Below, piece after piece: positions 1 through 8,579 of a DNA stretch of 64,000 nt (position 1 is the first letter of the stretch; every line of letters starts with the position of its first letter). The notes under the pieces are model-generated. The model was not told where the DNA came from. It saw only the letters and a list, made by a program, of their open reading frames with translations, and made no database searches. The stretch covers positions 1 to 64,000 of the forward strand of contig CAJTTD010000002.1 in the NCBI GenBank assembly GCA_910579205.1, given 5' to 3'. The DNA is from an uncultured Christensenella sp. (lineage in GTDB: Bacteria; Bacillota; Clostridia; Christensenellales; Pumilibacteraceae). Both the position numbers and the translations under genes were made by a program.

Positions 1-321
1 CTGGTCTTCGCCGAGCATAGCATTGAGCTGCGCGTCGAGATCGTCTGCGGGAACAGCAGCGGGCTGGTCTTCGCCGAGCATGGCGTTGAGCTGTGCGTCG
101 AGATCGTCGGAAGAGGCGCTGCTGTCTTGGGGCTGAACAGAGGGCGGAGGAGTCATAATTATAGGCTCTGCAAATACAACGGAGTTATCCGCATTCATTT
201 CCGAAACCGGTTGCGTCGAGCCGTCCGGCAATACTATTTCCGCATCGAATATAATGGGCGGCTCGGTATCTTCGATCATTTGATCGCCGAGTCCGACGTT
301 ATTGTCCTTGTTTTTTCCCAT
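1..321 (-). CDS. Acidic repeat protein, N-terminal part (runs off the window)
   Basis: The first 107 codons of a leftward gene are visible and its C-terminus lies outside the window. The protein starts MGKNKDNNVGLGDQ, has a proline- and acid-rich low-complexity stretch, and then enters a tandem repeat with a 21-residue (63-bp) period whose core is DDLDAQLNAMLGEDQ. Two copies are present when the window ends. There is no signal peptide or membrane segment in this part. The ATG at 321 is preceded by a GAGGG ribosome site and a good promoter. I do not recognise the family. The repeat core looks like a short amphipathic helix, so a scaffold or interaction role is conceivable, but that is inference. 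Confidence 0.75.
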   Translation of the reverse strand, partial: MGKNKDNNVGLGDQMIEDTEPPIIFDAEIVLPDGSTQPVSEMNADNSVVFAEPIIMTPPPSVQPQDSSASSDDLDAQLNAMLGEDQPAAVPADDLDAQLNAMLGEDQ

Positions 322-349
322 ACAGCCCTCGTAAAATCAAGTATATTAT

Positions 350-378
350 ATAATACAACAATAAGCGCGATTTGTCAA
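350..378 (-). promoter_or_regulatory. Promoter of the leftward repeat protein gene
   Basis: On the minus strand TTGACA (378-373) is followed after 17 bases by TATTAT (355-350). The ATG at 321 lies about 30 bases further on. Confidence 0.6.
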
Positions 379-493
379 TAGCTTTTTCGCATTAAATGGT
401 CGTATTGCGCCGCGCGAGCTGCGCTTAAAAAAGTATGATGCGCCGCCTTAATAGCCCTCCGTTACATAAATTTGTAAAAACCGCGAAAAGGGT

Positions 494-522
494 TTGACAA
501 CGGTCGAAATAAATGTTATAAT
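494..522 (+). promoter_or_regulatory. Consensus promoter of the tRNA-Gly/tRNA-Pro unit
   Basis: TTGACA (494-499) and TATAAT (517-522) are separated by exactly 17 bases and end 13 bases before the first tRNA base. Both boxes match the vegetative sigma factor consensus perfectly, as expected for a stable RNA operon. Confidence 0.85.
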
Positions 523-535
523 TTTTACGCAAATT

Positions 536-610
536 GCGGAAATGGCTCAATGGTAGAGCAGTAGCTTCCCAAGCTGAAGGTTGCGGGTTCGATTCCCGTT
601 TTCCGCTCCA
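536..610 (+). tRNA. tRNA-Gly (anticodon CCC)
   Basis: The cloverleaf can be drawn by eye. The acceptor arms GCGGAAA and TTTCCGC pair, the D stem is GCTC/GAGC, the anticodon loop TTCCCAA gives CCC, and the T stem is GCGGG/CCCGT around TTCGATT. The CCA end is encoded (608-610). The anticodon stem has one mismatch at its outer pair. It shares a promoter with the tRNA-Pro 23 bases downstream. Confidence 0.93.
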
Positions 611-633
611 AACGGGAGCAAGTCTTCCGCTGT

Positions 634-709
634 CGAGGCGTAGCGCAGTTGGTAGCGCGCATGGTTCGGGACCATGAGGCCGCGAGTTCGAGTCTCGCCG
701 CTTCGACCA
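634..709 (+). tRNA. tRNA-Pro (anticodon CGG)
   Basis: Acceptor arms CGAGGCG and CGCTTCG pair, the anticodon stem is CATGG/CCATG around TTCGGGA (anticodon CGG), and the T stem is GCGAG/CTCGC. CCA is encoded at 707-709. The last 17 bases of this tRNA plus its terminator occur again at 906-959. Confidence 0.93.
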
Positions 710-745
710 CAACAAAAACCGCCCATAAGGGTGGTTTTTAGTTTG
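693..745 (+). repeat. Direct repeat copy 1: 3' end of tRNA-Pro plus terminator
   Basis: This 53-bp segment starts inside the tRNA-Pro T arm and runs through the terminator. It recurs with only a few differences at 906-959, 213 bp downstream. Duplicated tRNA 3' ends are the usual footprint of tRNA-targeting integrative elements, but a local duplication would look the same. Confidence 0.85.
714..739 (+). terminator. Rho-independent terminator of the tRNA unit
   Basis: An 11-base stem (AAAAACCGCCC against GGGTGGTTTTT, with one G-T pair) encloses a 4-base ATAA loop, and the right arm ends in a T tract just after tRNA-Pro. Confidence 0.8.
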
Positions 746-905
746 CGGAAGAAGCGGATACAGAGGAGAAACGCGCCGCATAAAACAAGTAAAAAAAGTA
801 AAGCGCGGAGAGAAAGTGGGAGTAAAGCCGTGTGGCAATAAGTACGGCGCGAAGTTCGCTAACCGCTTGCGCATAAGCGCAAAGGTCGCCGCGAATCCGC
901 GGCAA

Positions 906-959
906 TCTCGCCGCTTCGACCACAACAAAAACCACCCATAAGGGGAGGTTTTTAGTTTG
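906..959 (+). repeat. Direct repeat copy 2: tRNA-Pro 3' end and terminator duplicate
   Basis: This is the second copy of the 693-745 segment, including the terminator hairpin (stem arms around an ATAA loop, then TTTTTA). The 160 bases between the copies hold no convincing gene. From 960 to 1,103 I see no gene or clear signal. Confidence 0.85.
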
Positions 960-1103
960 TGATGGTATACAAACGCAAAAGTCAATACGATTCAAACATT
1001 ATATAAGGTGGCTGCATGACAAAGCCCATATGTTGTCGCGATCATCCTTGCGGGTTGCTTGCTGCGAAACACAAGGTTGTTACAAAGACGAAAAACACAT
1101 TTT

Positions 1104-1946
1104 CTACACGTCCGCGTGTCTCACGTACAAAACGTATCTGCCTATCGACCTAAATCCTAATTGGAGCGTGAACGGCTGAGTTTGTTCGTCGTTGAAAAAC
1201 GTAGTGTATTCTATACCGACGTTTTTCATGCCCGTAAGCGCCGCGCCTACGAGCGCTTTGAACACCTCGCCGTCAAACTCGCTGTTCGCATAGTCAACGC
1301 CGTAAATTTCTCCGCCGCGTTCCATAAGTACGCCCGCCGCATCGCCGCCTTTATCCGCGACGGCGTAAATATTCCACTCGTCGAAAGTGTCGAACACATG
1401 TTCGCTTGTCCAGTATGTATCGTCGTCCGCCGTATGTAACTTTTCAAAAACACCGAAGTCGGCTTTTTTGATTTTATATGCTCGGAGCGCACCGTTTGGC
1501 GCGGCGTAATCGCTCAGCTGCATGACGTCGTGGTACGAGCTTTCCGCAACGAAAAATCCGCGGCTAAGCAAAAGCTCGCACGCTTGTGCGTTTTCTGCGG
1601 GAAACCCCAAATACAAACTGTAGCTCGGGAAACGCTTTGACATATATTGGAGCAGTTCTTCAAGCATTTCGCTTGCGCTGCCGTCGGTGTAAAACCCGCA
1701 CAGCTGCAGATATTTGTCGTCGGGCAAATAAAAGAATTGCGCTATTCCTTGCGCTGCGCCGTTAGTGAACGACAGCGTTTTATAGTTGTCAGCCGTCGCG
1801 CATTTTTTATAATATTTTGCAAAGTCGTTTTGCGTATGTATTCCGTCGATAAAAATAGGGTAGCTCGTTTTGCTCTTATTTTTGGACGCGGCGTACGCAA
1901 AATCGATGCGGCAAATCGCTTCGTTTGCGGTTAATTTTTTAAGCAT
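1104..1946 (-). CDS. Acetyltransferase-like protein (GNAT fold suspected)
   Basis: This encodes a 280-residue soluble protein. The start is set at the ATG at 1946, which has a strong GGGAGGG ribosome site directly upstream; the frame is open further upstream, but that part has no ribosome site. The C-terminal half reads like a GNAT domain: a strand ending in a small-residue turn (AVADKGGDAAGVLM), then YGVDYANSEFDGEVFKALVG, and a final strand pair with LGFRSIGRYVLYV. LGF after a helix is the usual GNAT ending. The N-terminal half has no domain I can name. The substrate is unknown. The gene stands alone and diverges from the PHP phosphatase gene. Confidence 0.55.
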   Translation of the reverse strand: MLKKLTANEAICRIDFAYAASKNKSKTSYPIFIDGIHTQNDFAKYYKKCATADNYKTLSFTNGAAQGIAQFFYLPDDKYLQLCGFYTDGSASEMLEELLQYMSKRFPSYSLYLGFPAENAQACELLLSRGFFVAESSYHDVMQLSDYAAPNGALRAYKIKKADFGVFEKLHTADDDTYWTSEHVFDTFDEWNIYAVADKGGDAAGVLMERGGEIYGVDYANSEFDGEVFKALVGAALTGMKNVGIEYTTFFNDEQTQPFTLQLGFRSIGRYVLYVRHADV

Positions 1947-2061
1947 GCTGCCCTCCCCGTGTTTTATATATTTTACTATAAACGAGCGTAAAGCGCAAGT
2001 TATTGCGCCGCGGAATGATGCGCGCGGTTTATCGAGTTCGCCGCGACATGTTCCCGCGGTC

Positions 2062-2090
2062 TTGACAGTTCGGCGCGGTAATGGTACAAT
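2062..2090 (+). promoter_or_regulatory. Promoter of the PHP phosphatase gene
   Basis: TTGACA (2062-2067), a 17-base spacer and TACAAT (2085-2090) lie 29 bases upstream of the ATG at 2120. Confidence 0.75.
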
Positions 2091-2119
2091 CATATCGACG
2101 AAAGTCCGAGAGGTAACAA

Positions 2120-2935
2120 ATGTTAAACGGTTTTTACGATATACCCGACGAAGAGTGGCGCAAGGTAAATATCAAGAGCAATTTTCACACGCACAATTAT
2201 CTGTGCGGACATGCGGGCGGCACTGCGTGCGAATATGTAAAGGAGGCGGTAAAGTGCGGGCTTGAGACTATCGGACTGTCCGACCACTGTCTTTCTCCGC
2301 TCGGCGGCGTAGAACCGTATGTAACGCCGCAGACCATGGGGTCGCTCTATCTCTCGCAGATAGACAAGGCAAAAAAACGATACGGCGATCGCATACGCAT
2401 TCTGTCCGCGGTGGAGATAGAGTACTTCGACGGACAAGACGCGTATTACGATAAACTTTTGGACAAGCTCGATTATATAGTGCTCGGTCAGCATGAATTT
2501 ATGTGCGACGGAACGCTGTGCAACTCGTTTACAGACGGTGTGGACGAGCGGCATGTCGTTTCGTATTTCGACACCGTAAAAGCCGCGCTCGTAACGGGGA
2601 TTTATTCCGTGCTTGCCCATCCCGACCTTATATTTTACCGCAGACCTCCCGTAACGGACGGCATGGCGCAAGCCTTTGACGATGTGGTGCGCACCGCGGC
2701 GGAATGCGGCGTTGCGGTAGAGCTTAACGCCAACGGCATTCGTTCGCACGCTTTCCGATACCCGACCGATCTCTTGATAGAGCTGTGCAAAAAATACGAC
2801 GCTGCCGTCGTTGTTTCGTCGGACTGCCACGCGCCGCACATACTTTGCGACGAATATGTTCGGAGATTGCATGCGTACGCGGTACGCAACGGTCTTAAAG
2901 TTGTAGACGATATACGTCTGCCGCGGCGTAAGTAA
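2120..2935 (+). CDS. PHP-domain phosphoesterase, histidinol-phosphatase (HisK) type
   Basis: This encodes a 271-residue cytosolic metal-dependent phosphoesterase of the PHP superfamily. The metal-binding motifs appear in order: FHTHNYLCGHA near residue 22, GLSDHC near residue 53, SAVEIEYFD near residue 95, GQHEF, a late AHPD, and the closing SSDCHAPH. The length fits monofunctional HisJ/HisK histidinol-phosphatases (about 270 residues), which dephosphorylate L-histidinol phosphate. No other his genes are nearby, so the true substrate could be another phosphoester. GAGAGG upstream of the ATG at 2120 is the ribosome site. Confidence 0.8.
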   Translation: MLNGFYDIPDEEWRKVNIKSNFHTHNYLCGHAGGTACEYVKEAVKCGLETIGLSDHCLSPLGGVEPYVTPQTMGSLYLSQIDKAKKRYGDRIRILSAVEIEYFDGQDAYYDKLLDKLDYIVLGQHEFMCDGTLCNSFTDGVDERHVVSYFDTVKAALVTGIYSVLAHPDLIFYRRPPVTDGMAQAFDDVVRTAAECGVAVELNANGIRSHAFRYPTDLLIELCKKYDAAVVVSSDCHAPHILCDEYVRRLHAYAVRNGLKVVDDIRLPRRK

Positions 2936-3011
2936 GAGACGCATCGCATACGTAAAAGGCAAAGAATTTTTGCAAATCGGCGGAAATTATGCTCAAGTGT
3001 CGGAAAAGGTA

Positions 3012-3041
3012 TTGACAAACGTCATATATAAGTGGTATAAT
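3012..3041 (+). promoter_or_regulatory. Promoter of the amylase lipoprotein operon
   Basis: TTGACA (3012-3017) and TATAAT (3036-3041) are separated by 18 bases, 34 bases before the start codon. Confidence 0.8.
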
Positions 3042-3075
3042 CATACAAATGTTTTTCCAAATATTGGGGGGAATG

Positions 3076-5835
3076 ATGAAGTTTAAGAGAGCAGTTGTAT
3101 TTTTACTGTGCGTCGTTATGGGTCTGTCCGTGATCGCGTGCAGAAAAACGCCCATCGGCGGCGGTGGCGACGACAGCGACGAGATAGACACGTCTATCGA
3201 ATATACCGTTAAATTCGACGTAGGCGAAGAAGCGCGTGCGGCGGGTGTCTCCACGCCCGAAGATCGCAAAGTCTATTCGGGCGCGCCCGTGGGCGATCTT
3301 CCCACCAGAAAGATGGAAGGATTCACGCTTACCGGATGGTTCGACGGGGATACGCAGTATGTTGCTACGACTAAAGTAAAGTCGGACGTAACTTTGCTTG
3401 CGCATTGGAAGTCGAACGCAGAGCAAGACGCCGAGGCCGCGGAATACGAAAAGAATTTGGCGTCGTGGAGCAAGCCCGGACATCTGTACATACATTACAA
3501 GACGTTCGATCACAAAGAGAGCGAGCAAGGCACGACAAACGACGGCGCGCCCAACTACGACAATGCGATAAGTTCGGAAGCGTACGGAGATTGGGTGCTG
3601 TGGTTTTGGCCGAGCTCCAACACCAACGGCAGACTTTTTAACGCAATGAAGATCGACGAAAGCGGCGAAGTCTTTGACATCGACCTCACCAAAACGTACA
3701 CCGACTGCGGTTGGGACGGCGATACAAACACCACGCAAGGCGTATCCATAGATTACAGCGAGTACGTGGATAAGGACGGCTTCGGCTTTTTGATACACAA
3801 GTATTCTTCGCGTAATTCGGGCAAACACTGGGTGAGCGACGGAGGCGACGCCGATCTGTTTTTGAGCAGAGCCAAACGCTCCGACGGATATTACCATTGG
3901 TTCGTCAAGCAAGGTGCGGTGAGCAGAGGCAAACCCAACTATTCAAAGCCCACGGAAGAGGACAAAAGTCCGTATGCCGATATAGAAAAGGGCTCGGCTA
4001 CCACCAAGCGCACGCCGAGCAGCGCCGATAAGATAATCGACAGCAGTCTTGATAACAGCTCCGCGTATCCCGTAGTAACGAGCAAGGCGGCGGGCTACGA
4101 AAACGACGGCGTGGGATATCAGATATTTATGGCGTCGTTTGCCGACAGCAACGGCGACGGCTTAGGCGATATACAAGGCATTATAAGCAAACTCGACTAT
4201 CTCGACAGTTTGAATGTAGATGTTTTGTGGCTCACCCCTTTCCAAAGCTCTAAGAGCTATCACGGCTACGACATAAAGGACTATTTCTCCGTTGATCCGC
4301 GCTTCGGCACGATAGGCGATTACCGCGAGCTTGTGTACAAAGCGCATCAAAAGGGGATCAAGATAGTAATGGACTTTGTTCTCAATCACACCGCAAAGTC
4401 CAACCCGTGGTTCACCAAATCGCAAAACCTTGAAAAGGAATACGACGACAAGGGCAATGTTACCGTCGATTACCGCAACTTCTACAGCTGGATAAACGAG
4501 GATGAATATAATGCATTGGACGCGAGCGCCAAAGAACAGTGGTTCGGCGATCAGTACGGCTATTACTTCTACTCGTCGTTCTCGTCCGACATGCCCGAGC
4601 TCAACTACGACTATCAGCCCGTGCGCGACGCCATACTCGACGTATGCAACTACTGGATGTCGTTCGGTCTGGACGGATTCCGTTTGGACGCGGTCAAGCA
4701 CATTTACATGAAAAACGAGCTTGTTGGCAAAACGCCCAGCTCTGGCAACATAGACGACGGCAAAGGCTGTGTCGAGGACGGCATATATTCGTACGATCTT
4801 CAGCGCAATCTCAACTTCTACCGCGAGTTCAATTCGCGCTTGAAAAAGAACTATCCCAACGCGATACTCATCGGCGAAAACCTTGACGGCAACCCGAGAA
4901 ATGTTACCAATTACTATCAAGGTTTGGACTCGCAGTTCAACTTCAACTTGTACTACGACGCGACGCGTTCTTTTGCCGCGGCAGCTCAACCCGATCTCAA
5001 CTGCGGTTACGCGAACAGCGCGGTCAATAAGTATATAGAAGCATACTACGGCAATTCCTACACCAAAGAAAATGGCGAAAGCGTAAACGTCAAAGGCTAT
5101 TCCGTAGTCAATCCCGGCTTTATCGACGGCTTGTTCACTTCCAACCACGACTTGCCGCGCGCGCGCGACCGTTTGAACATTACCACAAACAGCACGGCTA
5201 ACAAGGATAACTACCGCGCCCTCACCGCGGGCGACATAGAGCGGACGGACGCGCTGCTTCGCATATACTACGCTTACGTCATGACTATGCCCGGGCTTAA
5301 CTGGATCTACTACGGCGACGAGATAGGCATGGGCGGCGTAATGGAATACACTGTAAACAGCCCCGACGGCTCTACCGACACCAACAAGAGCGCGCCGCAC
5401 GAGGATCGTATTTATCGCCAGCCCATGAAGTGGAAGGCGAGCGGCAACGCGTCGTTCAACATAGGCTACGACAACTTCAAAGCGGAGCTTACGGGACTCA
5501 ACGCGACGAGCGCAATAAAGAGCGTGGAAGAGCAAGACGGCGATCAAGGCTCGCTGCTCAACTGGATGCGCACGCTCACCAAACTGCGCCACGACTATCC
5601 CGTACTTGTAAACGGCAAGATGCAGGTAAAAGATAACAACGGCAAAAAAGTCAATATCTACAACATGGAAGGCAGCACGCTTGTATACGGCATTTCCAAC
5701 GGAACGCAAACCGTTAAAGTTTACATCAACGTCGGCGACTATCCTTTCAGCAATGTGTCGGGCAACGTGATAGCAAGCTACGGTTATTCGGGCGGCACGC
5801 TCGGCAAGTACGGCATTGCCATAGTGCAAGGCTAA
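3076..5835 (+). CDS. Secreted GH13 alpha-amylase/pullulanase-like lipoprotein
   Basis: This encodes a 919-residue surface enzyme that should cleave alpha-glucans such as starch or glycogen. A signal peptide ends in a lipobox with Cys22 (SVIAC). Next comes a Listeria-Bacteroides (Flg_new) repeat at about 42-112, with ending VTLLAHW, and then a CBM41-like pullulanase module at about 134-290 (HLYIHYK, GDWVLWFWP). The GH13 barrel starts near 345. It has region I DFVLNH (433-438), the nucleophile Asp538 in GFRLDAVKH, the acid Glu601 in IGENLDG, and Asp692 in SNHD, so the catalytic triad is intact. Of two adjacent ATGs, the second (3076) has the better distance to the GGGGGG ribosome site. It is cotranscribed with the next gene. 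Confidence 0.92.
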   Translation: MKFKRAVVFLLCVVMGLSVIACRKTPIGGGGDDSDEIDTSIEYTVKFDVGEEARAAGVSTPEDRKVYSGAPVGDLPTRKMEGFTLTGWFDGDTQYVATTKVKSDVTLLAHWKSNAEQDAEAAEYEKNLASWSKPGHLYIHYKTFDHKESEQGTTNDGAPNYDNAISSEAYGDWVLWFWPSSNTNGRLFNAMKIDESGEVFDIDLTKTYTDCGWDGDTNTTQGVSIDYSEYVDKDGFGFLIHKYSSRNSGKHWVSDGGDADLFLSRAKRSDGYYHWFVKQGAVSRGKPNYSKPTEEDKSPYADIEKGSATTKRTPSSADKIIDSSLDNSSAYPVVTSKAAGYENDGVGYQIFMASFADSNGDGLGDIQGIISKLDYLDSLNVDVLWLTPFQSSKSYHGYDIKDYFSVDPRFGTIGDYRELVYKAHQKGIKIVMDFVLNHTAKSNPWFTKSQNLEKEYDDKGNVTVDYRNFYSWINEDEYNALDASAKEQWFGDQYGYYFYSSFSSDMPELNYDYQPVRDAILDVCNYWMSFGLDGFRLDAVKHIYMKNELVGKTPSSGNIDDGKGCVEDGIYSYDLQRNLNFYREFNSRLKKNYPNAILIGENLDGNPRNVTNYYQGLDSQFNFNLYYDATRSFAAAAQPDLNCGYANSAVNKYIEAYYGNSYTKENGESVNVKGYSVVNPGFIDGLFTSNHDLPRARDRLNITTNSTANKDNYRALTAGDIERTDALLRIYYAYVMTMPGLNWIYYGDEIGMGGVMEYTVNSPDGSTDTNKSAPHEDRIYRQPMKWKASGNASFNIGYDNFKAELTGLNATSAIKSVEEQDGDQGSLLNWMRTLTKLRHDYPVLVNGKMQVKDNNGKKVNIYNMEGSTLVYGISNGTQTVKVYINVGDYPFSNVSGNVIASYGYSGGTLGKYGIAIVQG

Positions 5836-5848
5836 GGAGGCAAGAGCA

Positions 5849-7069
5849 ATGAAAAAATTAACTTCGATAGCGGCGGCTTTGACGATGGCGACGGCGTTCT
5901 GCGGTTTTTGCGTAGGCTGCGCCTCCAATATAGAAAGCGATGCGGAAAAGACCGCAGGCGTAACGCTCGGCGTGTCTCAAGCGGCGGAAGGCGATCATGA
6001 AGTTATCCTCAACCCCGGTTGGTACTACAACGGCAGCACCAAGGTGGATAACACCATAGAGGACGCGGGCGCGGAAAAAATGACTGCCGATCAAGCCAAC
6101 GGCGAGGCGGGCGCGCACAACGGATACTTTGTGGATAATGCGTACTTCGCGCGCGTTTCGGCGGGAGAGAATCTTCCTTCGCCCACGACGACGCGCACGG
6201 GCATGACGTTTGCGGGCTGGGCGTACGCCAAGGACGGCGAAGTGGTATGGGTGGAAAAAATGCCCTCTACTCTTACCGAAGATCTGTACTTGTATGCAGA
6301 ATGGCGGACGGAAGGCTCGGGCACGCCCGATCCTGGACCCGATCCGGGACCCGGTCCGGATCCAGGCCCCGGCCCTACGACCGAAGACGTGATGACTGTC
6401 GGAACTACAACGCATAAACTCGTGCTCAATACGGGCACTAGCACCGTCGACGGCAGATCCAAAGAATATTGGTTCGGCGCGGATAAAAAAGTCGATCTCA
6501 AAGACGGCGACGTAGTATCGTTTACCATCGACGGTCAAACGATAAGCGCGTATGTAAATGCGAGCAGCGTCGGTGTGGATAAGAGCGACGCGGGTACTGA
6601 AAAAACGCAGTTCAAAATTACCAAAACTGGCAAGTTCGCGGTCTATATCAGATACTATCCCAAGGGCAACAACGGTAAGGGCAGTTACGACATAGAGTTT
6701 GCCGGACCTACGACGGTAGACGCTGCCGACCAGATACCCGCGGGCGCGACCGCATGCGTATTGAACTTCAGCGGCGGAAAGACCGTTACGCTGTATCTTA
6801 AAAAAGGCGATGCGGGCGTGTCGGCATTGTCAAGCTACAACCTATGGATGTGGAACGGCGGAACTAACTTCTTCGCAAAATGGCCCGGTCAATCCTTGTC
6901 GGCAAATATGACGTTGAGTTATCCGCTTACCGATGCGACGGCGTTCCTTATAAACTGGAGCAGCGGATCGCAGCAGACGCATAACTTTATAGGCGTGCTC
7001 GAGGACGGATGTTCTTATGTGATAACGCTGGCAAACGGTGCGGGAAGCATTGCCAAACTGTTTGTATAA
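5849..7069 (+). CDS. Starch-binding lipoprotein partner of the amylase
   Basis: This encodes a 406-residue lipoprotein (lipobox VGCAS, Cys24). It has no catalytic domain that I can see. An Flg_new-type repeat (MTFAGWAYAKDG to LYLYAEW) is followed by the linker PDPGPDPGPGPDPGPGP and a middle beta-rich segment. The C-terminal domain has aromatic clusters (LWMWNGG, FFAKWPGQ, FLINW) typical of starch-binding modules of the CBM26/CBM25 kind. It follows the amylase by 13 bases with an AAGGAGG ribosome site and a terminator after it. The inferred role is to hold starch at the cell surface next to the amylase. Confidence 0.75.
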   Translation: MKKLTSIAAALTMATAFCGFCVGCASNIESDAEKTAGVTLGVSQAAEGDHEVILNPGWYYNGSTKVDNTIEDAGAEKMTADQANGEAGAHNGYFVDNAYFARVSAGENLPSPTTTRTGMTFAGWAYAKDGEVVWVEKMPSTLTEDLYLYAEWRTEGSGTPDPGPDPGPGPDPGPGPTTEDVMTVGTTTHKLVLNTGTSTVDGRSKEYWFGADKKVDLKDGDVVSFTIDGQTISAYVNASSVGVDKSDAGTEKTQFKITKTGKFAVYIRYYPKGNNGKGSYDIEFAGPTTVDAADQIPAGATACVLNFSGGKTVTLYLKKGDAGVSALSSYNLWMWNGGTNFFAKWPGQSLSANMTLSYPLTDATAFLINWSSGSQQTHNFIGVLEDGCSYVITLANGAGSIAKLFV

Positions 7070-7088
7070 ATGAATATGTATTAGCGTT

Positions 7089-7127
7089 AAAACCGTCTCG
7101 CAAAAAAATGCTCGGGACGGTTTTTTG
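7089..7127 (+). terminator. Terminator of the amylase operon
   Basis: The stem AAAACCGTC pairs with GACGGTTTT around a 17-base interior, and the right arm continues into a T tract. Confidence 0.85.
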
Positions 7128-7172
7128 TTTGGGGCTTTAGCAAATAGGCAAGCGCGGCGCATAATAAAAAGA

Positions 7173-7201
7173 TTGCTTTTATCGCGCTTTGATGTTACAA
7201 T
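7173..7201 (+). promoter_or_regulatory. Possible promoter
   Basis: TTGCTT (7173-7178), a 17-base spacer and TACAAT (7196-7201) stand upstream of the gene at 7267. The -35 box is weak. Confidence 0.45.
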
Positions 7202-7266
7202 ATATACGCTCGATATGCGGACGTATACTGTTAAGATAAACAGCCCGACTATCGTGCGGAGGCGAT

Positions 7267-8211
7267 ATGGAACTAAAAGACACCGTAGGCGAGCTGTTTG
7301 ACCCGACGTTTGAAGCGATAGGCGGCAGCGACCTCGACAGAGAACAAAAGCGGACGCTGTTGTACAATCTGTATTGTTTTGCGTGCGCGATCTATCCCGA
7401 ATACGTAGCGACGCCGCATGACGCACTGTTTGAATACGGGTGTTGCTTTTTGACAGAGCCGTCGCGCCATCCCGATTACAGCGCCGAAGATCCTATGTTC
7501 AAGCGCAACGCGCTTTCCGCGCCCGTTCTTGCGGGCGGCGGGAGATGGTATACTCGGCGTGGCGACGACTTTATAAAGTACGATTTCGGATCGCCGCTGT
7601 ACGACAGATTTTTGACTGCCGACGTTATCCCGCCCATAGACCGCGCGCCAATACCCATGCTGTCGCTATACGCAGCGGTGTATTGCGTGTGCAATCTTTT
7701 TGAAAGGTTGCGTCCGCTGTGGTATACGTATTATTTCTATTTGGACGCCACCAACGAGCCTGTAGACGAGGAGTTCGATCAAAAGCTGTTCGAGCTGTTG
7801 CACGACAAAAAGGTTTACGAGGGTGCGGCAATGCTCTGCGGATCTATGCTTATAGGCGACGAAGTGGAGCTTAACGGCGCGGACAAGCTTATCAAGTGGT
7901 ATAAGCCTTTTATCGATTGGCGGCGCGAAAACATATTCGACGTGTTTGAAAAAAAGATGGCGGGCGGCGAGATAGATTTTGTCTGCGAGTATTCTACGGA
8001 GCTTCTCAAATGCTATCCCGAAAATGCGTCGCTCATGAATTGGAACGCGGCGGCGCGCACCGAACGCGTAATAAGAGACAAAGACGTATCGGCGCTTGTC
8101 GAACTTATACGCGATCTACGCGACTATGTTGCGGCGTGCGACAGCGCGGCTGTGAAAAAGTATTTAAAGCTCGCAGAACTCATGAAAAAGAACGTGGACG
8201 CGGGCGCATGA
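7267..8211 (+). CDS. Hypothetical soluble protein, 314 residues
   Basis: I do not recognise this family. The product is a helical-looking soluble protein of 314 residues with no signal peptide, membrane segment or metal-binding cluster. Aromatic residues are dense in the middle (RPLWYTYYFYLDA) and the C-terminal 100 residues look like a helical bundle (CEYSTELLKCYPENASL). GCGGAGG upstream of the ATG is a clear ribosome site, and codon use matches its neighbours, so the gene is real. It stands alone, with no clear operon partner. Confidence 0.7.
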   Translation: MELKDTVGELFDPTFEAIGGSDLDREQKRTLLYNLYCFACAIYPEYVATPHDALFEYGCCFLTEPSRHPDYSAEDPMFKRNALSAPVLAGGGRWYTRRGDDFIKYDFGSPLYDRFLTADVIPPIDRAPIPMLSLYAAVYCVCNLFERLRPLWYTYYFYLDATNEPVDEEFDQKLFELLHDKKVYEGAAMLCGSMLIGDEVELNGADKLIKWYKPFIDWRRENIFDVFEKKMAGGEIDFVCEYSTELLKCYPENASLMNWNAAARTERVIRDKDVSALVELIRDLRDYVAACDSAAVKKYLKLAELMKKNVDAGA

Positions 8212-8217
8212 TAATGC

Positions 8218-8252
8218 GAAAACGCACCTTAAAGGTGTGCTTCAAGGTGCGT
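8218..8252 (-). terminator. Terminator of the DUF1540 gene
   Basis: Read leftward, ACGCACCTT pairs with AAGGTGCGT and is followed by TTTTC. It sits 27 bases past the stop of the minus-strand gene, and may also stop the rightward gene ending at 8211. Confidence 0.65.
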
Positions 8253-8279
8253 GCTTTGCCTGTTGGATAAATTATCGCG

Positions 8280-8579
8280 TTACTTTTTAATGAACGTCAG
8301 ACATTCCGCCGAGCCGTCGTCGCCCGTTGAAACGGTTATACCGTTGGCTATGCACTTTGTGGAGTGGTTGAAAAGGCAGGGCGCGTTGCAGCTTACAGCG
8401 GTATCTACGGAATTGTCGGGCTTGGAAAACTCCGCCGCGCTCTCCGTATTCAAGTTTTTGGACTCGCATTTGGAGTAAGTGGTGCAGCAAGTTCCCGTAG
8501 AGACGGCGATGTCTTTGGCGCAGCAGCAATAACCGTGATTGTGTTTGCAGTCTTTTTGTCCGCATTTAAGATCGTACAT
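8280..8579 (-). CDS. DUF1540 cysteine-rich protein with two domains
   Basis: This encodes 99 residues with two copies of the DUF1540 pattern. The first is CGQKDCKHNHGYCCCAKDI, then CCTTYSKC. The second is SCNAPCLFNHSTKCIANGI, then a final Cys near the end. DUF1540 proteins are small cysteine-rich proteins common in Clostridia and Bacilli; metal binding is suspected but their function is not settled. The ATG at 8579 has an AAGGAG ribosome site. The gene is monocistronic with its own terminator. Confidence 0.85.
   Translation of the reverse strand: MYDLKCGQKDCKHNHGYCCCAKDIAVSTGTCCTTYSKCESKNLNTESAAEFSKPDNSVDTAVSCNAPCLFNHSTKCIANGITVSTGDDGSAECLTFIKK

Noticed and set aside
425..985. Leftward open frames over the two tRNA genes
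   Set aside because: They are translations of the antisense strand of tRNA-Gly and tRNA-Pro, a well-known type of spurious protein.
4162..5928. 588-codon leftward open frame opposite the amylase
   Set aside because: It lies fully antisense to a clear GH13 gene. The codon bias (few TTA, CTA and TCA) keeps the antisense frame open. No family or ribosome site supports it.
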